Origin: Lysobacterales bacterium
Lineage (GTDB): Bacteria > Pseudomonadota > Gammaproteobacteria > Xanthomonadales > SZUA-36
Direction: 5' to 3'
Length of the DNA: 42,275 bases
Assembly: GCA_029287515.1 (NCBI GenBank)
Contig: JARFQZ010000251.1
Coordinates: 1 to 42,275 of the forward strand
Within the stretch, counting starts at the first letter, position 1, and each line of letters starts with the position of its first letter. The notes beneath the pieces were generated by a model that worked only from the letters and a program-made list of their open reading frames with translations, was not told where the DNA came from and ran no database searches. The translations under genes were made by a program, and so were the position numbers. Shown piece after piece: positions 41,745 through 42,275 of this stretch.

Positions 41745-42275
41745 ATGACGATAAAAACTGATGTAGTCATCATTGGAGCCGGCCCCTGCGGCCTGTTCCA
41801 GGTCTTCGAGCTGGGATTGCTCGATATACACGCCCACGTAGTAGATTCTCTGAAACAGGTCGGTGGACAGTGCACCGAACTCTATCCTGACAAACCCATT
41901 TATGACATACCTGCCTTACCGGTATGCGGCGCCCAGGAATTGGCCGACCGGCTGATGGAACAGATAAAGCCTTTCAACGCCGACTTCCACCTGGGGCAGA
42001 CCGTCAACCGGCTCGAACAGACTGAAGACGGCCGGTTTCTGCTGGAAACTTCTGCCGGGACCCGATTCGATACGGCAACGGTTATCCTGGCTGCGGGTCT
42101 GGGCGCATTCCAGCCCCGCCGCCTGAGGGCGAAAGGCGCCCAGGAATGGGAGAGCCGGAACATTCACTACCGTATTCGAGACCCGGAAAAACTGGCCGGA
42201 AAGAACATCGTGATCCTTGGCGGCGGGGATTCTGCTCTCGACTGGACCCTGGAACTGCACAATACGGCACGCAAA
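41745..42275 (+). CDS. ferredoxin--NADP(+) reductase, thioredoxin-reductase-like type, 3' end outside window
   Basis: An FAD enzyme moving electrons between NADPH and ferredoxin or flavodoxin. 177 codons are in view from ATG, open to the edge; the family is about 330-350 residues. Visible are the FAD motif VVIIGAGPCGLFQVFELG, the family marker VGGQCTELYPDKPIYDIP, ILAAGLGAFQPRRL, and the NADPH motif VILGGGDSALDW. The CxxC disulfide of true thioredoxin reductases is absent from the region where it would fall, supporting the YumC-like reductase call. The 102-base gap to ung has no clear promoter. Confidence 0.9.
   Translation, partial: MTIKTDVVIIGAGPCGLFQVFELGLLDIHAHVVDSLKQVGGQCTELYPDKPIYDIPALPVCGAQELADRLMEQIKPFNADFHLGQTVNRLEQTEDGRFLLETSAGTRFDTATVILAAGLGAFQPRRLRAKGAQEWESRNIHYRIRDPEKLAGKNIVILGGGDSALDWTLELHNTARK

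Noticed and set aside
41652..41837. 61-codon minus-strand frame overlapping the start of the ferredoxin-NADP reductase
   Set aside because: It overlaps the conserved FAD-binding segment of the plus-strand gene and shows no motif of its own.

Overview
The window reads as an ordinary, densely packed stretch of chromosome from a Gammaproteobacterium. The evidence is full-length housekeeping proteins of gammaproteobacterial type (GyrA with active-site Tyr122 at Escherichia coli numbering, NADP-type Icd, PurB, LpxH, a YcfD/RoxA-type oxygenase, a PilH-like receiver), mid-to-high 50s percent GC by eye, and short intergenic gaps. I see no tRNA, rRNA, insertion sequence, prophage, integrase or CRISPR array, and no gene-free gap longer than about 250 bases. 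The genus cannot be fixed from sequence reading alone; a free-living marine or soil lineage outside the Enterobacterales is the best guess.

Layout: (1) 1-2996, minus: 5' part of a giant NAD-dependent glutamate dehydrogenase, cut by the window edge. (2) 3087-7803, plus: a fused ArsR-type repressor/methyltransferase overlapping metH, behind a palindromic operator. (3) 7822-12455, minus: a tight run FKBP isomerase, ugd, gmd, fcl and a DUF2058 protein, making UDP-glucuronate and GDP-fucose precursors. (4) 12542-17231, minus: tetR, a periplasmic adaptor and an RND pump, all overlapping, behind a palindromic TetR-type operator. (5) 17339-18742, plus: an SSS-family symporter. (6) 18752-21230, plus: small membrane ORF, YtrA-type GntR regulator, ABC ATPase, ABC-2 permease. 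(7) fumC (minus) divergent from purB-roxA (plus), with a clear intrinsic terminator after roxA. (8) 25304-31806: sucA-sucB-lpd and an AcuI/YhdH-type reductase. (9) 31882-33742: a compact run of PilH-like receiver, Prx5-type peroxiredoxin, OsmC-type peroxidase and a periplasmic haem-c DUF3365 protein. (10) gyrA (minus), whose stop codon interlocks with that of the haem protein. (11) ppiA-like cyclophilin and lpxH (plus). (12) icd and a DUF455 ferritin-like protein (minus). (13) MAPEG and GFA-family genes (plus), ung (minus), and the start of a ferredoxin-NADP reductase (plus) at the right edge.

Central carbon metabolism is well represented (fumC, sucAB-lpd, icd, NAD-GDH feeding 2-oxoglutarate), although these genes are not one operon. 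Most regulation that can be read is local: self-repression palindromes at the ArsR-methyltransferase and tetR genes, and probable control of the ABC operon by its own GntR protein.

No wholly new system is evident. The most interesting candidates are the receiver/peroxiredoxin/OsmC/haem-DUF3365 run as a possible redox-response module, the ArsR-methyltransferase fusion controlling metH, and the unannotated small membrane ORF at the head of the GntR-ABC operon.
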